Assembly: GCF_000260115.1 (NCBI RefSeq) | Contig: NZ_JH651379.1 | Span: 1,554,501 to 1,618,500 of the forward strand | DNA from: Galbibacter orientalis DSM 19592 | GTDB lineage: Bacteria > Bacteroidota > Bacteroidia > Flavobacteriales > Flavobacteriaceae | Direction: 5' to 3' | Length of the DNA stretch: 64,000 bases | In this document: positions 54,699-63,023 of the stretch, one piece after another | Position numbering within the stretch: the first letter of the stretch is position 1 | How the letters are laid out: each line of letters starts with the position of its first letter | Notes under the pieces: model-generated | The model's database searches: none | Told to the model about the DNA's origin: nothing | Seen by the model: only the letters and a program-made list of their open reading frames with translations | Position numbers and translations under genes: made by a program

Positions 54699-55073
54699 AT
54701 GAAAAAAGAATTTTTATTTTTTTTATTGATGATACTCGTTCAGGTTACTTACGGACAGGTAAAGAACAAAAGTATTATTGAGTTTAAAGAGGTTGCTTCT
54801 GAAGGTTTTGTATTAATAGACGTAAGAACGCCAGAAGAGTACGCACAAGGATTTATAGGTGGAGCAATAAATATGGATATGAAAAATGAAAGTTTTGTTT
54901 CTAATATTCAGCAAATAGATAAAAATAAAAAAGTATATCTCTATTGTAAAGCAGGAGGAAGAAGTGCCAAAGCTTCTAAAGTTTTGGATTCTTTAGGCTA
55001 TAAAAATATTATTAATCTTGAGGGTGGATTTGATGCTTGGAAAGAGGCAGGAAATGTATTTGTAGTACAGTAA
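54699..55073 (+). CDS. Exported single-domain rhodanese-like protein
   Basis: A 124-aa protein with a signal peptide (about 1-19) and one rhodanese domain: LIDVRTPEEYAQGFIGGAINMD and the active-site loop YLYCKAGGRSAKAS, with the catalytic Cys kept. It could move sulfur to cyanide or thiols in the periplasm. It is transcribed alone and ends at a large bidirectional terminator. Confidence 0.92.
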   Translation: MKKEFLFFLLMILVQVTYGQVKNKSIIEFKEVASEGFVLIDVRTPEEYAQGFIGGAINMDMKNESFVSNIQQIDKNKKVYLYCKAGGRSAKASKVLDSLGYKNIINLEGGFDAWKEAGNVFVVQ

Positions 55074-55094
55074 AGGGTATTTTATAAAAAAAAT

Positions 55095-55226
55095 AAAGAG
55101 GGTGTGTATAAAGTATTGTGCTATTGTTTTGTCAGGAGCTTGTCGAAGACATTTTGCGCCTAGAAACATATAAACTTTGACAAGCTCAGTTTGACAACTT
55201 CAAAATACTTTATACACACCCTCTTT
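55095..55226. terminator. Bidirectional terminator with a palindrome inside its loop
   Basis: A perfect 23-bp inverted repeat (outer arms 55095-55117 and 55204-55226) stands between the convergent rhodanese and lysS genes. Its 86-base loop contains AGCTTGTCGAAG at 55137-55148 and CTTTGACAAGCT at 55175-55186, which pair with one mismatch. The terminator at 8283-8426 has the same design. Confidence 0.75.
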
Positions 55227-55248
55227 TAGTGTTTTGTTAAGAGTTTAT

Positions 55249-56940
55249 TTATAAAACTTCACAAAACAAGTTGTCATCGGTTTTAGAAACCTTAACTACT
55301 TTGTGTTTTGTAAGTCCTTTTATGGTTTTGTCCCATTTTTTATTACTCAATCCAGATTGCTCTTTTAGATCGTTAAGAGGCATTTTAGTTTCTTTTTTCA
55401 GTAAATCAAAAACTAATTTTTCATCTTCACTCAAAGCTACTTCTGCTTTTTTCTCTGGACGCATTTGTGGGAAGAAAAGCACTTCTTGGATAGAAGAGTT
55501 GTTGGTTAAAAGCATAACCAAACGGTCTATTCCAATCCCAATTCCAGATGTTGGAGGCATTCCGTATTCCAATGCACGTAAAAAATCTTGATCTATAAAC
55601 ATTGCCTCGTCATCTCCTTTTTCAGAAAGTTTTAATTGTTCTTCAAAACGCTCTCTTTGATCTATTGGATCGTTTAACTCTGAATATGCATTAGCTAATT
55701 CTTTCCCGTTTACCATTAATTCAAAACGTTCTGTTAAAGCAGGATTGCTTCGGTGTTCTTTGGTAAGCGGACTCATCTCTTTTGGGTAGTCGGTAATAAA
55801 TGTTGGCTGGATGTAATTGTGTTCGCATTTTTCGCCAAAAATTTCATCTATCAATTTCCCAATTCCCATAGTCTCATCCACAGGAATATCAAGTTTTGTA
55901 CATACCTCTCGGAGCTCTTCTTCATTCATTCCAGCTACATCAAAACCAGTATGGTCTTTAATAGCTTGTAAAATTGGAACACGAGGGTAGGGTGCTTTAA
56001 AATTAATTTCGTTAGCGCCTACTTTGGCAACAGCAGTTCCATTGGCATCGGTAGCAACTTTTTCAAGTAACTCTTCTGTCATGTTCATCATCCAGTTGTA
56101 GTCTTTGTAAGAAACATATAATTCCATTACAGTAAACTCTGGGTTGTGAGTTTTATCCATCCCTTCGTTACGGAAATCTTTTGCAAACTCATAAACCCCA
56201 TCAAAGCCACCAACAATAAGTCTTTTTAAATACAGCTCATTGGCAACACGTAAATAAAGAGGAATGTTTAAAGCGTTGTGGTGTGTAACAAAAGGTCTAG
56301 CGGTAGCCCCTCCAGGAATTGATTGTAAGATTGGAGTTTCCACTTCTATATAATCTCGCGAATTAAAAAACTCACGCATACTTGTTGTAATTTTTGTGCG
56401 CTTTAAAAAAGTTTCTTTTACATGCGGATTTACAATTAAATCTACATAACGTTGACGGTAGCGAAGCTCTGGGTCATTAAATTCATCAAATACTTTTCCT
56501 TCACTATCAACTTTAGGTAAAGGTAATGGGCGTAACGATTTATTTAAAACCGTAAAGTTTTTAACCATAACGGTCATTTCTCCTACTTGCGTTTTAAATA
56601 GTGTCCCTTCAATACCAATAATATCACCAATGTCGAGTAATTTTTTGTAAACATCGTTGTACAATGTTTTGTCTTCTCCTTGGCAAATTTCATCTCTATT
56701 AAAGTACAATTGAATACGACCTTCAGAGTCTTGTAATTCGGCAAAAGAAGCTTTTCCTTGAATACGTCTACTCATTAAACGCCCCGCAAGTACCACCTTT
56801 TTATCTTCTTCAAAATTCTGTTTGACCTTTTTAGAAGTGTGGTCTACCGGATATAAATCGGCAGGATATGGGTTAATGCCTAATTCTCGTAGCTTTCCAA
56901 GCTTTTCTCTTCGAATAATTTCCTGTTCTGAAAGTTGCAT
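55249..56940 (-). CDS. lysS: Lysyl-tRNA synthetase, class II
   Basis: A 563-aa protein: OB-fold anticodon domain (about 50-150) and class II catalytic core with FRNEGMDKTHNPEFTVMELY and GIGIGIDRLVMLLTN (motifs 2 and 3). About 60 extra residues at the C-terminus (DLLKKETKMPLNDLKEQSGL) look like a winged-helix tail, which standard LysS lacks. It charges tRNA-Lys. Confidence 0.97.
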   Translation of the reverse strand: MQLSEQEIIRREKLGKLRELGINPYPADLYPVDHTSKKVKQNFEEDKKVVLAGRLMSRRIQGKASFAELQDSEGRIQLYFNRDEICQGEDKTLYNDVYKKLLDIGDIIGIEGTLFKTQVGEMTVMVKNFTVLNKSLRPLPLPKVDSEGKVFDEFNDPELRYRQRYVDLIVNPHVKETFLKRTKITTSMREFFNSRDYIEVETPILQSIPGGATARPFVTHHNALNIPLYLRVANELYLKRLIVGGFDGVYEFAKDFRNEGMDKTHNPEFTVMELYVSYKDYNWMMNMTEELLEKVATDANGTAVAKVGANEINFKAPYPRVPILQAIKDHTGFDVAGMNEEELREVCTKLDIPVDETMGIGKLIDEIFGEKCEHNYIQPTFITDYPKEMSPLTKEHRSNPALTERFELMVNGKELANAYSELNDPIDQRERFEEQLKLSEKGDDEAMFIDQDFLRALEYGMPPTSGIGIGIDRLVMLLTNNSSIQEVLFFPQMRPEKKAEVALSEDEKLVFDLLKKETKMPLNDLKEQSGLSNKKWDKTIKGLTKHKVVKVSKTDDNLFCEVL

Positions 56941-56965
56941 AATTTATGTTGTCATTTTAAGCCTG

Positions 56966-56996
56966 CAAAGATAGGGAGTATTTAACAATCTATCAA
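56966..56996 (-). promoter_or_regulatory. lysS promoter
   Basis: On the minus strand TTG (56996-56994), a 20-base spacer and TATCTTTG (56973-56966) match the flavobacterial consensus. It lies 26 bases before the lysS ATG at 56940. Confidence 0.65.
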
Positions 56997-57010
56997 TCAA
57001 TTTATACTAT

Positions 57011-57088
57011 TTGGGCGGGTTGCTTATCGCAACCGCACTTTCCGCAGTACATGGTACTTTGCTTCAATTGCTCCCGCAAGGCTTTAGT
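57011..57088. repeat. GC-richer hairpin element, possibly family C-like
   Basis: GGTTGC/GCAACC (57018-57034) and AGTAC/GTACT (57046-57058) form two hairpins, followed by TTTGCTTCAATTGCTCCCGC. The CTTTCCGC...GCTTCAAT order recalls family C. It is the only GC-rich patch in the 331-bp gap before yqaE, where no other gene is seen. Confidence 0.35.
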
Positions 57089-57271
57089 TATTTTCAAATT
57101 TATATTTCTTTAGAACGGATGTAACAAAATCAATAGTTGTGCGTCGTATAAGTAAGAAGAATATAATTATCATCTTATATTTGCCCTGCTTTTGGGATTA
57201 ATCAACCTAAAAGTTAGAATTAAAATAGCGCTCCTAGAGCGTAATTTCATCAATCAAAAAAAATATAAAAA

Positions 57272-57430
57272 ATGAGTATTTGGAGAGTCTTACTTTCAAT
57301 TTTTTTTCCACCCTTAGCAGTCCTAGATAAAGGTTGTGGTTCTATAGTTATTGTTTTTTTATTAACCCTTTGCGGTTGGATTCCTGGTGTTATTGCAGCA
57401 TTGGTAATTCTAAATAATCCTAATAGATAG
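57272..57430 (+). CDS. YqaE/Pmp3-family small membrane protein, 52 aa
   Basis: From the ATG at 57272 it reads MSIWRVLLSIFFPPLAVLDK, then GCGSIVIVFLLTLCGWIPGV and IAALVILNNPNR. Two membrane helices joined by the GC-containing turn, with FFPPLAV..GCG and LCGWIPGVIAA, are the Pmp3/UPF0057 signature. Family members are stress-related proteolipids affecting membrane potential. It is not adjacent to any gene of known partnership. Confidence 0.92.
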   Translation: MSIWRVLLSIFFPPLAVLDKGCGSIVIVFLLTLCGWIPGVIAALVILNNPNR

Positions 57431-57705
57431 TATTTTAGTTCATAATAAATAGCGCAGCTACTAAATTGTAAGCAGTACCTTTTCATACTAGGTTTTTATA
57501 AAGCTTATAAATGTTTAAGTAGCTATGTTTTGTTGTACTTTTAAGAGCTTTTTTGTTGTCCAGTTGTGTTTTACTGAAAAATTTATTTCAAAGAAAACGG
57601 ACAAGGAGATGTCAATTTAGAATGCAACGGAAAAAAATCATATAATAGCTCTAGAAGTCAGTCAGTATTATAAGGATATTGTTGTGTATACTTTAAAAAA
57701 TACAA

Positions 57706-58089
57706 ATGGAGACCATAGATAGAGAGGTGATTTTAAAAGCGATTAAAGAATCGGATTTTATTTTAATGGCAACTCATAAGAAGCTTTGCCTTCCAATTAT
57801 TAATAGAATTTATAAAAAAATGATAAATGGAATAAAATTTGACGATATTAAAGTACATGACACATTAATTATTAATGGACACCATAGATATATAAGCTCT
57901 TTATTAGCAAATATTAAGCTTGATGAAGCTAAATCATCTAAGACAAGCGCAACAAATGAATATGATTGGAAAGATGTTGATTTTGTTAAAGAAGAATGGG
58001 ATACAGAAGATAAAATTAGACGTTTGAACCAATTAGACGCTGAATTCAATAATATCACGTTAGATAAAATAATTGAAATAACAAAATAA
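57706..58089 (+). CDS. Unknown protein with ParB/Srx-like GHHR motif
   Basis: A 127-aa protein, not recognised with certainty. LCLPIINRIYKKMINGIKFD, then IKVHDTLIINGHHRYISSLLA (NGHHR at 57-61) resembles the ParB/sulfiredoxin-like fold, in which a G-x-H-R or GHHR loop binds nucleotide. From memory similar sequences occur at the C-termini of polymorphic toxins, but I cannot verify this. A TAA 12 bases upstream of the ATG in frame makes an N-terminal extension impossible. It precedes the HAD gene by 18 bases. Confidence 0.75.
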   Translation: METIDREVILKAIKESDFILMATHKKLCLPIINRIYKKMINGIKFDDIKVHDTLIINGHHRYISSLLANIKLDEAKSSKTSATNEYDWKDVDFVKEEWDTEDKIRRLNQLDAEFNNITLDKIIEITK

Positions 58090-58103
58090 TTAATATACAT
58101 TTG
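58073..58103 (+). promoter_or_regulatory. Internal promoter of the HAD gene
   Basis: TTG at 58073-58075, a 20-base spacer, and TACATTTG at 58096-58103 match the flavobacterial consensus. The ATG of the HAD gene begins five bases later, so a transcript from here would have almost no leader. It lies partly inside the end of the preceding gene. Confidence 0.5.
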
Positions 58104-58107
58104 TATT

Positions 58108-58581
58108 ATGCTGTTATACTTAGACATAGACGGAGTAATGGTTCCAGCTAACTCATGGAGAAGACCTGAAATATTAGAAGACGGTTTTCCTGAATTTAGC
58201 CCAAACGCAGTTAGGTCGCTTGATAGAATTATTTCTAATTTAAGTGCAGATATTGTATTGACTACTTCTCATAAACATAAGTATACTTTAAAAGAATGGT
58301 ATAATATTTTTAAGCGAAGAAATATTAATGTTAATAAAATAACCAGACTTCCTAGGAATATAAATCATTTAAATAGAAAGGATGAGCTAATCAATTGGTT
58401 TAATGGTAAGCACTTAAAAGATAAATTTATAATTATTGATGATGATAAGTCCTTAAATGCGTTACCAAAATTTTTAAAGGATAGATTAATACAAACTAGT
58501 GGTTCTGTTGGCTTGACAGATTATTTGGCTGATGAAGCTATAGATAAGCTTGAAAAAGCTAATTATAAATTAGCTACTTAA
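58108..58581 (+). CDS. HAD-superfamily protein, RNA-repair (SAK) type
   Basis: A 157-aa protein. YLDIDGVM gives the HAD nucleophile and general acid (D6, D8), LTTSHK (52-56) is motif II, and FIIIDDDKS around 108-115 is motif IV. The short D-I-D-G-V layout and compact length fit HAD domains described with Swiss-army-knife RNA-repair proteins (HAD_SAK), but the match is by eye. It is coupled to the GHHR gene in a small unit bounded by a terminator. No substrate can be named. Confidence 0.75.
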   Translation: MLLYLDIDGVMVPANSWRRPEILEDGFPEFSPNAVRSLDRIISNLSADIVLTTSHKHKYTLKEWYNIFKRRNINVNKITRLPRNINHLNRKDELINWFNGKHLKDKFIIIDDDKSLNALPKFLKDRLIQTSGSVGLTDYLADEAIDKLEKANYKLAT

Positions 58582-58607
58582 AAAAGTATTACATATATAA
58601 AAAAATA

Positions 58608-58644
58608 AAAACGGCTTTGGAATTAAACTAAAGCCGTTTTTTTG
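58608..58644 (+). terminator. Rho-independent terminator of the GHHR/HAD pair
   Basis: AAAACGGCTTT and AAAGCCGTTTT form an 11-bp stem with an eleven-base loop and end in a T7 tract, 27 bases past the HAD stop. Confidence 0.9.
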
Positions 58645-58778
58645 TTCTAAAACCTGTATCATTTTACAACTCCAGATATAGTGAAGATATAAAAACTGTT
58701 ACAATTGTTGTAGATTTGTATAATTATGCAACGGATTCATATCTGTTCAATTTAGAAATTATTTTAGAAAGATAAGCT

Positions 58779-59483
58779 TTGAATAAAAAGGTATTAATAC
58801 AAGATTTAGGATTAAAGGATTATAAAGAAACTTGGGATTATCAAGAGTCGATTTTTAAAGATATTTTAGATATAAAAATTAAAAACCGACGAGAAAACAC
58901 CGAATTGCCTACTCCTAATTATTTCCTATTTGTAGAGCATCCACATGTTTTTACACTTGGAAAAAGTGGCGATATGACTAATTTGCTTTTAAATGAAACA
59001 CAATTAAAAGAAAAAGGAGCTTCTTTTTATAAAATAAATAGAGGAGGAGATATTACATATCACGGTCCAGGTCAAATTGTAGGCTATCCAATTTTAGATT
59101 TAGATAATTTTTTTACTGATATTCATAAATACCTTCGTTTTTTAGAAGAAGTAATTATTCTTACGTTAGACGAATATGGTATTGTTGCTACCCGAAGCGA
59201 TGGAGAAACAGGGGTTTGGATAGATGCTGGAACTCCTTTTGCTAGAAAAATTTGTGCTATGGGAGTTCGTGCTTCTCGATGGGTTACTATGCATGGATTT
59301 GCATTAAATGTAAATGCCAATTTGGGATATTTTGATAATATTATCCCTTGTGGGATTAGAGGGAAAGGAGTTACTTCTCTCAATGTGGAACTAGGAAAAG
59401 CTACCGTTAATGAAACCGAAGTAAAACAAAAAATACAGAAACACTTTCAAGATCTATTTGAAGCTACTTTTGTGGAGAAATAA
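58779..59483 (+). CDS. lipB: Lipoyl(octanoyl) transferase
   Basis: A 234-aa protein. RGGDITYHGPGQIVGYPI is the LipB signature, KICAMGVRASRWVTMHGFALN supplies the active-site Lys, and IIPCGIRGKGVTSL the active-site Cys. It moves octanoate from ACP to carrier proteins, the step before LipA (25 kb). The start is TTG at 58779: in frame a TAA stands two codons upstream, no ATG lies between, and MNKKVLIQDLGLKDY is the natural N-terminus. Confidence 0.96.
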   Translation: MNKKVLIQDLGLKDYKETWDYQESIFKDILDIKIKNRRENTELPTPNYFLFVEHPHVFTLGKSGDMTNLLLNETQLKEKGASFYKINRGGDITYHGPGQIVGYPILDLDNFFTDIHKYLRFLEEVIILTLDEYGIVATRSDGETGVWIDAGTPFARKICAMGVRASRWVTMHGFALNVNANLGYFDNIIPCGIRGKGVTSLNVELGKATVNETEVKQKIQKHFQDLFEATFVEK

Positions 59484-59532
59484 GAAAGAAGTCGGGAGGT
59501 TAAATAATTTAAAGATTGAAGGATTGAAAGAT

Positions 59533-59582
59533 TGAAAAGTCGGGAGTTGGAAGACAGAATGCAGTGTTCAATGTTCAGTAGG
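59533..59582. repeat. Left flank of the 200-bp array (inverted block)
   Basis: AAAGTCGGGAGT and GTTCAGTA stand here; on the far side of the array the complementary order TACTGAACACTCCCGACTT occurs (60184-60202). The two ends form an inverted pair around the array. Confidence 0.5.
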
Positions 59583-59627
59583 CGTACATTTTCAATCAAG
59601 AGACAAGAAAAAATGCAAAAAAATGAC

Positions 59628-60165
59628 AAGAATAAAGAGAAGGGAATATAGATTTTGTATTCTTATTCTTTTGAGAATCTTTAGTTTACCAGAAACAATA
59701 AAGAATTCGACAATTTACACAATCACAACTTTGTCACTTTGAGTTAAAAGTTATTTTGTTATGAAGTTACGATGTTACGTAAAAAGAATAGGGGAGAAGT
59801 CCGAAGTCGGGAGTCGGGAGTCCGAAGCTAATAAGAATAAAGAGGAGAAAAAATAGATTTTGTGTTCTTATTCTTTTGAGAATCTTTAGTTTACCAGAAA
59901 CAATAAAGAATTCGACAATTTACACAATCACAACTTTGTTGCTTTGAGTTAAAAGTTATGTTGTTATGAAGTTACGATGTTACGTAAAAAGAATAGGGGA
60001 GAAGACCGAAGTCGGGAGTCCGAAGCTAATAAGAATAAAGAGAAGGGAATATAGATTTTGTATTCTTATTCTTTTGAGAATCTTTAGTTAACTAGAAACA
60101 ATAAAGAATTCGACAATTTACACAATCACAACTTTGTTGCTTTGAGTTAAAAGTTACAAGGAAAA
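59628..60165. repeat. Tandem array, three units of about 200 bp
   Basis: AAGAATAAAGAG begins units at 59628, 59833 and 60031 (205 and 198 bases apart). Each unit contains GATTTTGTRTTCTTATTCTT, CAATAAAGAATTCGACAATT, then CACAATCACAACTTTGT, and, in the first two, TTATGAAGTTACGATGTTAC and a GTCCGAAGTCGGGAGTC string. There is no coding frame. It fills the 815-bp gap between lipB and the 815-aa lipoprotein gene. Confidence 0.88.
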
Positions 60166-60183
60166 AACTGGCTAAAGCTACAT

Positions 60184-60230
60184 TTTACTGAACACTCCCG
60201 ACTTCGGACTTCGGACTTCCGACTTTTTAT
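60184..60230. repeat. Right flank of the 200-bp array (inverted block)
   Basis: TACTGAACACTCCCGACTTC followed by GGACTTCGGACTTCCGACTTT: the complement of the GTCGGGAGT/GTCCGAAG strings found to the left and inside the units. Beyond it to the gene stop at 60300 I see only AT-rich sequence. Confidence 0.5.
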
Positions 60231-60299
60231 TTCCACATTTTCAAATCATCATATTGACACATTTACAAATTTGAACCTTTGCCTCTACAACCAACGGAA

Positions 60300-62747
60300 C
60301 TAATTAATCTTATAACAGATTATCGAGTTTTTATCGCCTACGGTAACCATTTCTAACTTTTTATCATTGTCTATATCTGCTAAATCGATGGCAGAATCTC
60401 CATAGACAGGGAAGTTTTCCACTTGTTTTGCATTACTGTCAAATAAATAAACCTTATGTGTTTGTTTGTCGGTTACGGTAACATAAATTTTATCGTTTAT
60501 ATAAAAGATTTCCGGTTTAGTATAGATTCCAAAATCTAGCGTAGCTTTATTGTTTTTAATGGTTAAAATATTTTCAGAAATAGTAGCTAACGTATTAGCA
60601 GTTGCATCAATTAAATGGTTTTCTTTTAGTCCTAATTCAATTTTATTTAATCCACCTTTTTGGTCTACCTGAATTAAATCTCCAGAAGAATTGGTAGTTG
60701 TAAACTTCTTATCATATAAATAAACTTCATTTCCAGAAAAATCTATGGATCCTCTAACACGAATCCTCAAATCTCCTGTGCGGTGAAGAATATCTAATTT
60801 TCCATCATTTTCTTGGAGGATAATGTAATCTTTATTTCCAATACGAATATGTTTCGGACTATTAATAATAGTGTTTTCGGTTTCATCTAAAATAAAACCA
60901 GTAACCACTTTTCCGTAGCGGTCGTACATTTCTATTTTTTTACCCATTACCACCACAAAACGATAATCCTTATTATTACTATAGTCAAAAACAGCTAGCG
61001 GTTGTGTAATGGTGTTTTTAAAATCTATAGGAAATGGAGAAACCTCATTCCCATTTCTATCTAGAATCATCATTTTATCGGTTGTATTAAAGGCAAGTTG
61101 TAAGCGTCCATTTCTGTATAAATCAACCTGAGATATTTCGCCAATAATTTTACCGCTCAATTCTTTTTTCCATAAAACTTTTCCGTCTGTGCCAATTAAA
61201 TAAAGGTTGTTTTTTACATCTTGCACAACAATTTCTTTCTTTTTGGTATGATGATTTATTACAAACTGCGGATTCGTAGCAATATCTGCATCTAAAGTAG
61301 TACTATATAATTGTGTAATAATATTAGAACCAACGGTAGAGGTGTTTGCTTTTTTTAATAACGCATGGAAGTGTGCAAAATCTCCTTCAGCAATATATTG
61401 AAAGGCAATAAATTTATAATCTTTAAAAGATTTTTTAGCTACCGATGCTTTAAAGTCCTCACTTAAAATAGCGCTGTCATTTTTTAGTTTTTCAAGATTC
61501 CCAATAATTAAAACAGAAGATTCATCTGCCAATTCGCTACGTAAATTTTTATAAGATGGAAGTTGAGAAAGCGTAGCACTATTTTGATAATTTGAAATAA
61601 TATCTTCTAATAGGTTTATCGACTCAGCAAAAACATAAAAGTCGTCCACTTTGGCAACATAATTTGTACTAACCCCTTTTGTAATTTTCGAAAAGTGAGT
61701 CTTAATTAAGTCTGTTTTATTTATTTCCCAAATATTATAATCTCTGTATGAAGTTTCTTCTTTTACAAATTTCTGAAGACGGTCTTCAAAATCAATATTA
61801 TCTGAAGTTGTAAAAGCAAATATTTTTGTTTGCTGAAACCCAATTTCTATCATTTCTGTAGCCTTATGAAAAAGAGAATCGCTCATTTGCTTCATTTCAG
61901 ACTCATTTCCATTAATTGCAGGATATGCTATAAAATAGGTAGCATTTATAGGAACAATTTCTGAAGCAAAGCTAGTAGAGGGAGTTGTATGTTTAAAAGC
62001 ATTTAAAGTGTTGTTGAGGGAGTCATTCGCTACAGCAATTCCGTTTAACTTGATATAATCTTGAGCAATGCTGGTATCAAAAGAAGTCCAATCGTTAAAT
62101 TCCGTGAGATTGTTAGCTAGGCTTTTGGAAAGCACTCTTTTAAAAAAGCTAGCTCCTTTTTTATGATTAATAAAAATATTAGCAGGAACATTGTTTTGAG
62201 CTACTTGATATAATTTAGAAAGCTTTGGATTAGCTTTTAGGTGGTCTGAGTTTCTAATGATGTTTTCAATAATTAGACGAGAAGAAGAACCTATAAAGTG
62301 ATTCCCAACATTGGTACTAAATAATTTCTTTCCTCCAATACTCAGTATTTTGATGGAAGCCCCTTCATAAGTAATGGTTTCTATTTTACGATTAACTGTA
62401 GAATCAATACTGAATAAGTTATTATGATTTTTACTTATAAAGGTGTAGTTAAACTCTTCTTTTCCAATTTCATTAAAAGCAAGAATAGAAGTGCCTTTAG
62501 GATTGATATATTTTAAGGTAGTTACTAAGGAGGCAGAATTCTTATAAGAAGTACTTTCTTGAAGCAACTTGAGAAAGTCGTTATTAATTATTTCACTTTT
62601 AAAAGCTTGATAGTCGTTTATTTTAATAACAGCGGTAGCATGTCTTGGAGTATATGAAACTAAATCTTCCGTTTGAACGGTTTCTTTTTTTGCACAAGAA
62701 AGGGTTATAAGTAGCGATAAAAATAGAATCTTAACAACAAACTTCAT
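60300..62747 (-). CDS. Large lipoprotein with a C-terminal propeller-like domain, unknown
   Basis: An 815-aa lipoprotein (signal ...LLITLSCAKK, lipidated at Cys18). The N-terminal 450 residues read HATAVIKINDYQAFKSEI, PANIFINHKKG and similar, in the style of DUF3352-type proteins. From about 490 the sequence forms short repeats of strand-turn type (GKVLWKKELSGKIIGEISQV, MMILDRNGNEVSPFPIDFKN, KIEMYDRYGKVVTGF), like a PQQ-type beta propeller. There is no enzyme motif. It is alone, convergent with the array, and presumably works on the outer or inner membrane surface. Confidence 0.8.
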   Translation of the reverse strand: MKFVVKILFLSLLITLSCAKKETVQTEDLVSYTPRHATAVIKINDYQAFKSEIINNDFLKLLQESTSYKNSASLVTTLKYINPKGTSILAFNEIGKEEFNYTFISKNHNNLFSIDSTVNRKIETITYEGASIKILSIGGKKLFSTNVGNHFIGSSSRLIIENIIRNSDHLKANPKLSKLYQVAQNNVPANIFINHKKGASFFKRVLSKSLANNLTEFNDWTSFDTSIAQDYIKLNGIAVANDSLNNTLNAFKHTTPSTSFASEIVPINATYFIAYPAINGNESEMKQMSDSLFHKATEMIEIGFQQTKIFAFTTSDNIDFEDRLQKFVKEETSYRDYNIWEINKTDLIKTHFSKITKGVSTNYVAKVDDFYVFAESINLLEDIISNYQNSATLSQLPSYKNLRSELADESSVLIIGNLEKLKNDSAILSEDFKASVAKKSFKDYKFIAFQYIAEGDFAHFHALLKKANTSTVGSNIITQLYSTTLDADIATNPQFVINHHTKKKEIVVQDVKNNLYLIGTDGKVLWKKELSGKIIGEISQVDLYRNGRLQLAFNTTDKMMILDRNGNEVSPFPIDFKNTITQPLAVFDYSNNKDYRFVVVMGKKIEMYDRYGKVVTGFILDETENTIINSPKHIRIGNKDYIILQENDGKLDILHRTGDLRIRVRGSIDFSGNEVYLYDKKFTTTNSSGDLIQVDQKGGLNKIELGLKENHLIDATANTLATISENILTIKNNKATLDFGIYTKPEIFYINDKIYVTVTDKQTHKVYLFDSNAKQVENFPVYGDSAIDLADIDNDKKLEMVTVGDKNSIICYKIN

Positions 62748-63023
62748 GGATACTTTAATTTTTTAGCAAAAATAGAGTTTAACGATAAAAAAAGTACAAA
62801 AATATGTTAAGACTTGATTTTTTGGATTTATAAAAAAAACTTTTTCTGACTAATTTTTTTGATAATCAGACACTATTGTAAGTTTTTTCTCTTAATAATG
62901 AAGAATTATGAATAATTGTGTTGTGTAAAATCTTTTAAATACGTAATATTTTATATGCATTTTTTTGTTTTTATTAAGAAAAAATTATGATATTGTAAGA
63001 CGCTAAATTCAAATTAATTAAAT

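Noticed and set aside
59447-59629. A 60-codon minus-strand frame next to lipB
   Set aside because: It overlaps the lipB end and the repeat flank, and its composition mirrors those sequences.
59628-60165. The 200-bp array as CRISPR or a prophage remnant
   Set aside because: Units are nearly identical along their length, without spacers, and no phage gene is seen.
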